Shown: piece by piece, positions 1 to 6,509 of the stretch
How positions within the stretch are numbered: the first letter of the stretch is position 1
Layout: each line of letters opens with the position of its first letter
Origin: Calidifonticultor sp964387355
GTDB taxonomy: Bacteria; Actinomycetota; Humimicrobiia; Humimicrobiales; Humimicrobiaceae
Reading direction: 5' to 3'
Assembly (NCBI GenBank): GCA_964387355.1
Contig: CAYLWJ010000041.1
Coordinates: forward strand, 1-19,531
Length of the DNA: 19,531 nucleotides
The notes under the pieces: model-generated
Databases searched by the model: none
What the model was told of the DNA's origin: nothing
Seen by the model: only the letters and a program-made list of their open reading frames with translations
Program-made: the position numbers and the translations under genes

Positions 1-85
1 TAAATATTAATAGTAAATGGCAGCAGTAAATAGGAGTAAATATTAGCAATAAATATTAGCAGTAGATAATAGTGATAAGTTAAGG
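1..85. repeat. degenerate 13-nt tandem repeats upstream of infB
   Basis: Successive units related to GTAAATATTAGCA lie at 13-25, 26-35 (shortened), 36-48, 49-61, 62-74 and 75-85 (most diverged). Units 36-48 and 49-61 differ at one base only. All frames contain early stops, so this is not the end of a long coding region, although a few terminal codons of an upstream gene cannot be excluded. No function is evident. It looks like an AT-rich slippage-derived repeat in the intergenic space before infB. Confidence 0.5.
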
Positions 86-99
86 AAGAAAAATACAAA

Positions 100-124
100 T
101 ATTATAATTATCATAATTATAATA
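100..124. other. AT-only dyad in the infB leader
   Basis: Bases 100-110 and 114-124 form a perfect 11-bp inverted repeat around a 3-base TCA loop. It contains only A-T pairs and has no U-tract context of a terminator. It may be a weak hairpin or protein site, or simply a product of base composition. TATAAT-like hexamers occur at 103-108 and 118-123 but without a convincing -35 partner. Confidence 0.25.
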
Positions 125-180
125 ATTATTATAATTATTTAAAACATTTAGAAGATTATTATAAGGAAAATTATTTAGAA

Positions 181-2409
181 ATGAGCTCATATAGAATTTA
201 TGAAATTGCAAAAGAGTTAAGTAAGTCTGCTTCTGAAGTAATAGCAGCATGCGGAAAGCTTGGCATAGAGGTTAAAAGTCATAGCTCCAGTGTTGACTTG
301 GATAAAAAAAATAAAATAATTTCTTACTTTAAAAAGGAAGCTAAAGATAAAATAGCTATGGATAAATCAGAAAATAAAAAAGAAATGATTAGCTCTGAAA
401 AGAAATTACAGCTTAAAGAAAAACATCCTAGCAGTTTTAAAAAAAGAAATAGCTGGGATGAAGAAAAAAGAATAAATATAAAAAAAGTATTAGATAAAGA
501 GTTAGATAAAGAGGAGAAAGAAGGCAAATTAAGAATAAGAACAAAACTCTCACCAATTAAAAAGGCAAAGATAGATGAAAAAAATTTAAAACAAAGCAAA
601 CTTAAATCTGATTTAAGCCTTGAAGTAGAAGGAAGTACAAAAGATATAGAATTAAAGAAACCGGAAATTAAAAAAATAATAGAGCTACCAGAAGGGCTGA
701 CAATAAAACAGCTTTCTGAAAAAATAGGAATCAGCTCTGAAATAATAATTCAAAAATTATTTAATATGGGTGAAATTTATACGATAAACCAGCCAATAGA
801 TAAAGATATTTTAGAGATACTATCTCATGAATTTAATTTCAAGTATAAATTTATAAGCTTAGATGAAGAATTTGAAGAATTATTTCATGATGCACCTGAA
901 GATTTAGTTCCAAGACCACCTATTGTTACTGTTATGGGACATGTTGACCATGGTAAAACTACCTTACTGGACGCCATAAGGAAATCTGATGTTGCTTTAA
1001 GTGAAGCTGGTGGTATTACCCAAAGTATTGGTGCTTATCAAGTAGAGTATAATGGCAAAAAAATAACTTTTATTGATACCCCTGGCCATGAGGCTTTTAC
1101 TTCAATGAGGGCAAGAGGAGCAAAAGTTACGGATATTGCAGTAATTGTTGTTGCTGCAGATGATGGTATTATGCCTCAAACAATTGAGGCTATTAACCAT
1201 GCCAAAGATGCAAAAGTCCCAATCATTGTTGCAATAAATAAGATTGATTTACCAAATGCAAATCCAGATAAAGTTAAACAAGGTATGACTGAATATGGTT
1301 TGGTGCCAGAAGAATGGGGTGGGGATACAATTTTTGTAAATATTTCTGCTAAGAACAACATTAATATACATGAGCTTCTTGAAATGATACTGCTTGTTGC
1401 AGAGTTAAATGAAATAAAAGGAAACCCAAATGCTGAAGGAAGTGGAGTCATTATTGAATCTAAGTTAGATAAAAACCTTGGTCCTGTGGGTACTTTAATT
1501 ATAAGAAGAGGAAAAATTAAAGTTGGGGATTGTTTTATAACTGGGAATTCTTATGGAAGAATTAGAGTTATAAAAAATGAAAGAGGAGAACTATTAAATG
1601 AAGCAGGGCTTTCTCAGCCAGTTGAAGTTTCAGGATTTAATGTTGTACCAAATGCAGGAGATAAATTCGTTGTAGTAAAAAATGAAAAAACAGCTAAAGA
1701 AATAATTAGTAAAAGAGAGTATCAAAAGAAATTGGCAAAAACCCTTGAGTCAAAAAAACATATTACTTTAGAAGATTTAGCAGAGCTCGCAAAAGAAAAT
1801 GAAATAAAAAAATTAAAAATCATTTTAAAAGCTGAATCAAATGGTTCTCTTGATGCTGTAGAAAAAGCTATAAAAGATGTTGAGAAGGAATTAATAAAAA
1901 TAGAGTTAATACATAGAGCTGTTGGGGCAATAACTGATAGCGATATACTGCTTGCATCGGCATCAGATGCAATAGTTATTGGTTTTGGTGTAGTGCCAAC
2001 TGCTAAGGCAAGGGTTTTAGCAAAAGATGAAAATATAGAAATTAGAACATATAATATTATTTATAAATTAATTGATGATATAAAACTTGCTTTTGAGGGC
2101 TTGCTTGAACCAAAAATTGAAGAAAAAATAAAAGGTACAGCAGAAGTTAGAGAAGTGTTTAAACTCTCTAAAGCTGGTATTATAGCAGGCAGTTATGTTT
2201 TAGATGGTGAAATTGAAAGAGGCAATTTAGTAAGATTAATTCGAGATGGAAAGATTATATATGACGGTAAAATTGAATCCCTTCATAGGTTTAAAGAAGA
2301 TGTAAAAAAAGTTAGTGCTGGTTATGAGTGTGGTATAAAATTAGAAAATTACCAGGATATAGATAAGGGAGATATTTTAGAAGCATATGAAATAATTGCT
2401 GTAAAATAA
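181..2409 (+). CDS. infB: translation initiation factor IF-2
   Basis: IF-2 is the GTPase that brings formyl-Met-tRNA to the 30S subunit and promotes subunit joining. The 742-residue protein has an N-terminal IF2_N helix bundle (about 2-40), a long lysine/glutamate-rich linker (about 45-165), a second IF2_N module beginning with LPEGLTIKQLSEKIG at 168, then the G domain. G1 is GHVDHGKT (253-260), G3 is DTPGHE (299-304) and G4 is NKID (353-356). The remaining half matches domains II, III and the fMet-tRNA-binding domain IV in length and order. The ATG start follows AAGGA at 163-167, a rather long 13-nt spacing. It is the first gene of a co-directional run with rbfA 36 nt downstream, the usual infB-rbfA pairing. 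The linker is moderately short for IF-2, as is common in AT-rich Gram-positive-type genomes. The identification is certain. Confidence 0.98.
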   Translation: MSSYRIYEIAKELSKSASEVIAACGKLGIEVKSHSSSVDLDKKNKIISYFKKEAKDKIAMDKSENKKEMISSEKKLQLKEKHPSSFKKRNSWDEEKRINIKKVLDKELDKEEKEGKLRIRTKLSPIKKAKIDEKNLKQSKLKSDLSLEVEGSTKDIELKKPEIKKIIELPEGLTIKQLSEKIGISSEIIIQKLFNMGEIYTINQPIDKDILEILSHEFNFKYKFISLDEEFEELFHDAPEDLVPRPPIVTVMGHVDHGKTTLLDAIRKSDVALSEAGGITQSIGAYQVEYNGKKITFIDTPGHEAFTSMRARGAKVTDIAVIVVAADDGIMPQTIEAINHAKDAKVPIIVAINKIDLPNANPDKVKQGMTEYGLVPEEWGGDTIFVNISAKNNINIHELLEMILLVAELNEIKGNPNAEGSGVIIESKLDKNLGPVGTLIIRRGKIKVGDCFITGNSYGRIRVIKNERGELLNEAGLSQPVEVSGFNVVPNAGDKFVVVKNEKTAKEIISKREYQKKLAKTLESKKHITLEDLAELAKENEIKKLKIILKAESNGSLDAVEKAIKDVEKELIKIELIHRAVGAITDSDILLASASDAIVIGFGVVPTAKARVLAKDENIEIRTYNIIYKLIDDIKLAFEGLLEPKIEEKIKGTAEVREVFKLSKAGIIAGSYVLDGEIERGNLVRLIRDGKIIYDGKIESLHRFKEDVKKVSAGYECGIKLENYQDIDKGDILEAYEIIAVK

Positions 2410-2445
2410 TCTTTAAAATAATCTATAAAGAAGCGTTGAAGTTTT

Positions 2446-2790
2446 ATGTATAAATCAAGAAAATTAGAGATTGATCTTAAAAGAGAAATAAGTTTTATAA
2501 TTAATACTAAAATTAAAGATCCAAGAATTGGTTTTGTTACTCTAACAGATGTTAAATTATCTGTTGATTATCATTATTTAGATGTGTTTGTTAGTATTAT
2601 GGGTTCAAATGAGGTAATAAAAAATACTATGGTTATTTTAAAACAATGTGATGGCTTTATAAAAAAGAACTTAAAGGAAAGAATTAAATTAAGAATAATG
2701 CCTCAAATTAAATTTATATATGATAAGTCAATTGATAATGGTATTAGGGTTACTGAATTACTGGAAAAGATAAACAAGGGTGATATTTAG
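2446..2790 (+). CDS. rbfA: 30S ribosome-binding factor RbfA
   Basis: RbfA is a small KH-fold protein that binds immature 30S subunits and helps 16S rRNA 5'-end maturation. The 114-residue product has the family pattern: a basic N-terminal helix (YKSRKLEIDLKREISFII), the KDPRIGFVTLTDVKLS segment around residues 24-39, the following strand with LDVFVSIMG, and a C-terminal IKLRIMPQIKFIYD stretch. The length is typical. It sits directly behind infB, where rbfA is expected, and 5 nt ahead of the NrnA-like gene, so translation is probably coupled. No strong Shine-Dalgarno sequence is visible before the ATG; AAAGAAG about 13 nt upstream is the only purine-rich stretch. Confidence 0.95.
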   Translation: MYKSRKLEIDLKREISFIINTKIKDPRIGFVTLTDVKLSVDYHYLDVFVSIMGSNEVIKNTMVILKQCDGFIKKNLKERIKLRIMPQIKFIYDKSIDNGIRVTELLEKINKGDI

Positions 2791-2795
2791 TTCTG

Positions 2796-3803
2796 ATGCA
2801 AACCTGCAAAGATGATATAATTTTTTATAAAAAATTATTTGATATTATTGAAAAAAATAATAAATTTTTAATAATCACACATGATTTTCCCGATGGTGAC
2901 TGCTTGGGTTCTCAAATTGCTCTTTTTGAACTTTTTAAAAGGCTAAAAAAACAAGTTGCTATGTTTTGTTCAAGTGAAATCCCTTACCAGTATAGCTTTC
3001 TTCCTAGTGTAAACTTTATTAAAAAAGATTTTAATTCTCTTCATTCAGAAATTAACTGTAAAAATAAGGAGTGTGTTTGCTTTTGCTTAGATAGTGCGGA
3101 TGCTACAAGATTTGAATTGGATTTAAATGTATTAAAAGAAAAAATTAGTTTTTTGATAAATATAGACCATCATTTAGGTAATTCTATGTATGGTGATTTA
3201 AATATTGTTAATCCTGCAAAATCAGCCACTGCAGAAATAATATATGAATTTATGAATAGCTATTATAAAGACTTAATTGATCATAAAATTGCTGTTGGTT
3301 TATATACTGGTATTTTAACTGATACAGGAAGATTTCAATATGAAAACACTACTAAAAATGTGCATAAAATTATCAGTCATTTATTAGAATTTGATATTAT
3401 TCCTTCTGATATTTACTCATATATTTATGAAAATGAACCCTTTGAGAGGTTTAAGTTAATAGAACTTGTTTTAAGAAGACTTAAAGTTGATTCGTCTGGG
3501 AAATTAATTTATTCGTATGTTTTGCAAAAAGATTTTAAAAGACTAAATCTTCCTTTCTCAGCGCACGATGGAATTATTGAATTGCTAAGGACAGCCGCTG
3601 GCGTAAAAATCGCTGCCTTGTTTAAACAAGTAAAGAATGATTTTTTTAAGGTTTCATTGCGTTCATCTGATAGGCGTTTTAGTGTTGCTGATATTGCTTC
3701 AAAATTTGGTGGCGGTGGGCATAAATTAGCTGCAGCTTATTCACATGTAGGTCCCTTAAATAAAGTAATAGAGAACTTAATAAAAGAAGTCCAGGTAATT
3801 TAA
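2796..3803 (+). CDS. nrnA: DHH/DHHA1 phosphoesterase, NrnA-like oligoribonuclease/pAp phosphatase
   Basis: Enzymes of this family degrade 2-5 nt oligoribonucleotides to mononucleotides and remove the 3'-phosphate of pAp, using two metal ions. In the 335-residue product the DHH metal-binding motifs are complete: THDFPDGDCLGS with His29, Asp33 and Asp35; Asp99 in CLDSAD; Asp124-His125-His126; and Asp176 in GILTDTGRF. The C-terminal DHHA1 domain carries the substrate-binding FGGGGHKLAAA (304-314). The gene follows rbfA by 5 nt and precedes truB, the same slot it has in many Firmicutes and Actinobacteria. A cyclic-di-nucleotide or pGpG hydrolase role is known for some DHH/DHHA1 relatives. There are no extra PAS or GGDEF domains here, so the short NrnA type is the best fit. 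The activity split between nanoRNA and pAp is inferred from the family. Confidence 0.92.
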   Translation: MQTCKDDIIFYKKLFDIIEKNNKFLIITHDFPDGDCLGSQIALFELFKRLKKQVAMFCSSEIPYQYSFLPSVNFIKKDFNSLHSEINCKNKECVCFCLDSADATRFELDLNVLKEKISFLINIDHHLGNSMYGDLNIVNPAKSATAEIIYEFMNSYYKDLIDHKIAVGLYTGILTDTGRFQYENTTKNVHKIISHLLEFDIIPSDIYSYIYENEPFERFKLIELVLRRLKVDSSGKLIYSYVLQKDFKRLNLPFSAHDGIIELLRTAAGVKIAALFKQVKNDFFKVSLRSSDRRFSVADIASKFGGGGHKLAAAYSHVGPLNKVIENLIKEVQVI

Positions 3804-3846
3804 AAGTATTTTAAAATTAAGTATAGGTTTATAAAATTAAATAAAA

Positions 3847-4754
3847 ATGAATTTGTATAAAAATAAAGAAGAAAATATCTTAAATAAATCAAAGTTATTA
3901 AGTGATTTTGATGGTTTTATTTTAATAAATAAGCAAAAAAATATTACTTCTTATGATGTTATTAGAAGAATAAAAAAGATTTTTTTTTAAAAAAAATTGG
4001 ACACGGCGGAACTCTTGACCCTATTGCGACTGGTGTTTTAGTTATTTTACTTAATAATTCTACTAAACTTTTTAATCAAATATCTGGGCTAGAAAAAGAA
4101 TACATTGCAGAAATATTGTTAGGAACTGTCACTGACACATGGGATATAGAAGGCAAAGTAATAAAGAAAGTTGATAATTTTAATATTTCTAAACAAGAAG
4201 TTGTAAAGGTTTTAAAAAGCTTAATTGGAGATTTTAATCAAATACCTCCAATTTATTCTGCAAAAAAGATAAAGGGGAAACCTGCTTATTATTATTTAAG
4301 AAACAAAAATAAACAGAAAGATATTTCAGATATTTCTACTATTTCTAATGTTTCTAATATTTCAGGTATTTATAATATTATTTTGCAAAAAAAATCAACT
4401 GTAAAAATTTTTGATATAAAGTTAATAAGCTATTTTGATAATAAATTATTAGTAAAAATAAATTGCAGCTCAGGAACATATATAAGATCTATAGCTTTTG
4501 AAATTGGTGAAAAACTTGGTTGTGGAGCAACTCTTTTAAATTTAATTAGAAGCAAAGTAGGAAATTTTGATGTTTCATCTTGTGTTTCAGTAGAGGACTT
4601 TATAAATGATTTATTAAAGTTAAATAGTCTTTATGCTAAAGATTTGGCTGAAGGAATTTCTGACCTAAGTAAATATTTATATATTGAGAAAAGCAAATTT
4701 TTTAATAAAAGTATTTTTCCTTTAAGTTATTTTAATTTAATTTTTAAAAAATAA
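3847..4754 (+). CDS. truB: tRNA pseudouridine(55) synthase TruB, interrupted by a -1 frame change
   Basis: TruB converts U55 of tRNA to pseudouridine. Reading from ATG 3847 gives 47 codons containing FDGFILINKQKNITSYDVIRR, typical of the TruB N-terminus, and then stops at TAA 3988-3990. The rest of TruB continues in the -1 frame: KKIGHGGTLDPIATGVL with the catalytic Asp of GTLDP, then KEYIAEILLGTVTDT, PPIYSAKKIKGK, and SGTYIRSIAFEIG near the C-terminus. Joining the frames at TTT-TTT (3982-3987) gives a 302-residue protein, with exactly the usual 14 residues between the Asp of SYDV and the GHGG motif. The break lies in a T9A8 run (3980-3996). It could be a lost base, a sequencing error, or a site rescued by ribosomal or transcriptional slippage. 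The downstream part alone (open from TTG 4116) would lack the active site. A 9-nt repeat insertion occurs at 4320-4382. Confidence 0.88.
3980..3996 (+). other. T9A8 slippery tract at the truB frame break
   Basis: Nine T (3980-3988) are followed directly by eight A (3989-3996). The zero frame reads ATT TTT TTT TAA. A one-base backward slip on TTT-TTT reads TTA AAA AAA ATT GGA and enters the conserved TruB reading frame. Both the T and A runs are long enough for polymerase slippage, and the T run also fits a -1 ribosomal slip next to a stop codon. I see no strong downstream hairpin or pseudoknot stimulator. Confidence 0.6.
4320..4382 (+). repeat. in-frame 9-nt tandem repeat inside truB
   Basis: Seven consecutive 9-nt units (GATATTTCA, GATATTTCT, ACTATTTCT, AATGTTTCT, AATATTTCA, GGTATTTAT, AATATTATT) encode the tripeptides DIS, DIS, TIS, NVS, NIS, GIY, NII. 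They lie between PPIYSAKKIKGKPAYYYLR and the KKSTVKIFDIKLI strand of TruB, where the family normally has only a short connection. The units diverge progressively to the right. Because the period is a multiple of three, the expansion keeps the reading frame. Confidence 0.75.
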
Positions 4755-4925
4755 AAATTAGTTTCTATTGTAATTTATTATTATTTAACTAAAATATAAT
4801 AGTTTTGTTATCAGGTATTTTATATTTATTTTTATTAATTTTTTTCATAGATAAATTTACTAAAATTGCTTATTTAATGTTTATATTAATTAATATTAAT
4901 TACTCGTTTGTTTTATTTTAGAAAT
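4755..4925. other. AT-rich spacer between truB and ribF
   Basis: This 171-nt spacer is almost entirely A and T. A TATAAT hexamer is present at 4795-4800, but the only -35 candidate (TTGTAA, 4768-4773) is 21 nt away, which is too far. No terminator-like GC hairpin, open frame or RNA motif is visible. An FMN riboswitch, common before riboflavin genes, is not present. Confidence 0.3.
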
Positions 4926-5960
4926 ATGGAGAGCTTAAAATTAAAAGATAGTATAATAAAACTAGAAAAAATAGGTTATGATTTTTTTTCTGATAAATTA
5001 ACAATGGCAGTGATTGGGTTTTTTGATGGTGTTCATATTGGACATAAAAAAATAATTGAAGAATGTGTAAAAAAAGCAAGGGATAATAATGGTACTAGTA
5101 TTGCGCTTACTTTTAATAAACCTCCAGCAAATATTATTAGGGGAACACTAGATAAGAAATTGATTATCTCTTTTTCTGATAAAGTAAAACTTTTAAAAAA
5201 AATAGGGATTGACTATATTGTTGTTGCAAAATTTAACAAAGAATTTGCTCAGCTTGAACCCAGTAAATTTTGCCAAGAAATATTAGTAAATAAGCTGAAT
5301 GTTAAAGAAATTTTTATTGGTGAAGATTTCAAGTTTGGTAAAAATGCAGAAGGTGATGTTAATTATTTAGAAGTTTTTTTTAAAAATTCAAACATTAAGG
5401 TTAATAAAATAGAGACTTTTAAGTTAAATGGAATTCCTGTATCAAGTACTGCCATTAGAAATTATTATTCTGCTGGAGATATTGACAGCATAATTAAATT
5501 TCTTGGCAGAATTCCTTCGTTAAAAGGGAAAGTCATACATGGTGACAAGAGAGGAAGGCTTTTAGGTTTCCCGACAGCAAATATAGATATTTTTGAAAGA
5601 TATATTGCTCCTAAGGATGGAGTATATATTGGCCTTGTTAAGATATTTAACAAGAAAATAGAAAATAAAATAATATCTAATTTAGATTTATTAAATTTTT
5701 TAAAAAAATATATCTCGGAATTTAATGAATTAATGCCTGCAGTTATAAATATTGGAAATAACCCAACTTTTAAGGGAGTTAGAAAATGGGTGGAAGCGCA
5801 TATCATTGACTTTAATCATGATATTTATAATAAAAAAATAGAAGTTTTTTTTATAAAAAGATTGCGCGATGAAATAACCTTTACCAGCAAGCAAGAATTG
5901 ATATTACAAATTCAAAAAGACATTAAATATGTTAAAGATTACTTTAATATTAAAAATTAA
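4926..5960 (+). CDS. ribF: bifunctional riboflavin kinase / FAD synthetase RibF
   Basis: RibF phosphorylates riboflavin to FMN and adenylylates FMN to FAD. From ATG 4926 the protein is 344 residues. The N-terminal nucleotidyltransferase domain has GFFDGVHIGH (31-40), LTFNKPP (61-67), IGEDFKFGKN (131-140) and the VSSTAIR motif (172-178). The C-terminal kinase domain starts at about 200 with GKVIHGDKRGRLLGFPTANI, including the PTAN motif, followed by APKDGVY, NIGNNPTF and the catalytic Glu290 in VEAHIIDF. A TTG codon at 4908 in the same frame could add six residues. Neither start has a clear Shine-Dalgarno site, and ATG is preferred here by codon type. About 25 extra residues (241-268, rich in Lys, Asn and Leu) separate the strand VYIGLVKI from PAVINIGNNPTF, where most homologues have a short turn. 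The position between truB and rpsO is classical. Confidence 0.95.
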   Translation: MESLKLKDSIIKLEKIGYDFFSDKLTMAVIGFFDGVHIGHKKIIEECVKKARDNNGTSIALTFNKPPANIIRGTLDKKLIISFSDKVKLLKKIGIDYIVVAKFNKEFAQLEPSKFCQEILVNKLNVKEIFIGEDFKFGKNAEGDVNYLEVFFKNSNIKVNKIETFKLNGIPVSSTAIRNYYSAGDIDSIIKFLGRIPSLKGKVIHGDKRGRLLGFPTANIDIFERYIAPKDGVYIGLVKIFNKKIENKIISNLDLLNFLKKYISEFNELMPAVINIGNNPTFKGVRKWVEAHIIDFNHDIYNKKIEVFFIKRLRDEITFTSKQELILQIQKDIKYVKDYFNIKN

Positions 5961-6142
5961 TGAATTGTAATCAAAATATAGTTGTGATAAATTATTTATG
6001 TTTTTTTAAAGTGGTTTATAATTATTATAAAATAATTTTTATAAAGATTATGATGAAAATGTAAATTAAATGTGAAATATAAAAAGTGAAAAGTAGATAA
6101 AATGTAGAGGAAATATTTTTAAAGTAAGGGAGGTGAGCTAAT
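5961..6142 (+). promoter_or_regulatory. rpsO leader region
   Basis: This 182-nt leader is AT-rich on the left and purine-rich on the right. A TATAAT hexamer lies at 6017-6022 inside the dyad 6016-6022/6024-6030, without a good -35 box. A weaker pair, TTGTAA (5965-5970) and TAAATT (5988-5993), has 17-nt spacing. It ends in a very strong ribosome binding site, GGGAGGTGAG (6128-6137). S15 proteins often bind their own leader, but I cannot identify a defined S15-binding fold here. Confidence 0.3.
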
Positions 6143-6412
6143 TTGGCATTGCTTAAAGAGGATAAGCAAGCAATAATTGAAAAATATAGACTTCATGAGA
6201 ATGATACTGGTTCTGCTGCAGTTCAAGTTGCTTTAATGACAACAAGAATTAATGCTTTAAATGAGCATTTAAAAATAAATAAAAAGGACCATCACTCAAG
6301 AAGAGGTTTAGTTATGCTTGTTGGTAAAAGAAAAAGATTATTGGAGTACATAAAAAATAATGATCTTGATAGCTATCGAAAGCTAATAAAAGATCTGGGT
6401 TTAAGAAAATAA
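6143..6412 (+). CDS. rpsO: 30S ribosomal protein S15
   Basis: S15 is a primary 16S rRNA-binding protein of the 30S platform. The 89-residue product has exactly the usual bacterial length and motifs: KQAIIEKYRLHENDTGSAAVQVAL near the start (residues 8-31), INALNEHLKINKKDHHSRRGL (34-54), and the C-terminal LLEYIKNNDLDSYRKLIKDLGLRK. The start is TTG 6143, fixed by the GGAGGTGA-type ribosome binding site about 7 nt upstream; no ATG is available before the conserved region. It is followed by pnp, the conserved rpsO-pnp pair. The stop codon TAA (6410-6412) lies inside the left arm of an inverted repeat whose partner is in the pnp leader. Confidence 0.97.
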   Translation: MALLKEDKQAIIEKYRLHENDTGSAAVQVALMTTRINALNEHLKINKKDHHSRRGLVMLVGKRKRLLEYIKNNDLDSYRKLIKDLGLRK

Positions 6413-6488
6413 AAAGGAAATAAAAATGGTAATTGATAATTAATTGGTTTTAATACTAAAAAACCTTTTTATTTTATCATTTTTATTT
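6406..6488 (+). promoter_or_regulatory. rpsO-pnp intergenic RNA structures with crossing inverted repeats
   Basis: AAAATAAAAAGG (6406-6417) is perfectly complementary to CCTTTTTATTTT (6464-6475), and AAATAAAAATG (6418-6428) to CATTTTTATTT (6478-6488). The two pairings cross, so they exclude each other or form a pseudoknot. A small hairpin, GGTTTT (6446-6451) with AAAACC (6460-6465), is followed by a U-rich stretch and could act as a weak terminator. The right side ends next to the pnp Shine-Dalgarno AAGGAGG (6491-6497). In Escherichia coli and Streptomyces this spacer carries a hairpin used in RNase III processing and PNPase autoregulation. A similar role here is inferred; nearly all pairs are A-U, so stability is doubtful. 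Confidence 0.45.
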
Positions 6489-6509
6489 TTAAGGAGGTTA
6501 TTTAAATAA

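Noticed and set aside
1..85. CRISPR array
   Set aside because: Units are only about 13 nt, degenerate and directly adjacent, with no unique spacers and no cas genes.
324..599. Open frame on the - strand inside infB, and similar antisense frames elsewhere (1176-1451, 5465-5806, 9720-9992, 9971-10168, 11228-11413, 14790-15188, 15794-15985, 16187-16393, 16577-16777, 17070-17312, 19202-19390)
   Set aside because: Each lies antisense to a strongly conserved gene, has no recognisable domain or ribosome binding site, and has the composition expected of a reverse-frame shadow.
4116..4754. Treating the downstream truB frame as a separate gene starting at TTG 4116
   Set aside because: It would begin after the catalytic GTLDP motif, and the preceding sequence in the same frame (3987-4115) is clearly TruB. 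It is the continuation of the gene from 3847.
4755..4925. FMN riboswitch upstream of ribF
   Set aside because: The spacer is nearly pure A and T and lacks the conserved GC-containing RFN helices.
6016..6030. A-T-only palindrome TTATAAT-T-ATTATAA before rpsO as an operator
   Set aside because: Similar dyads occur by chance in such AT-rich spacers, and nothing else supports regulator binding.
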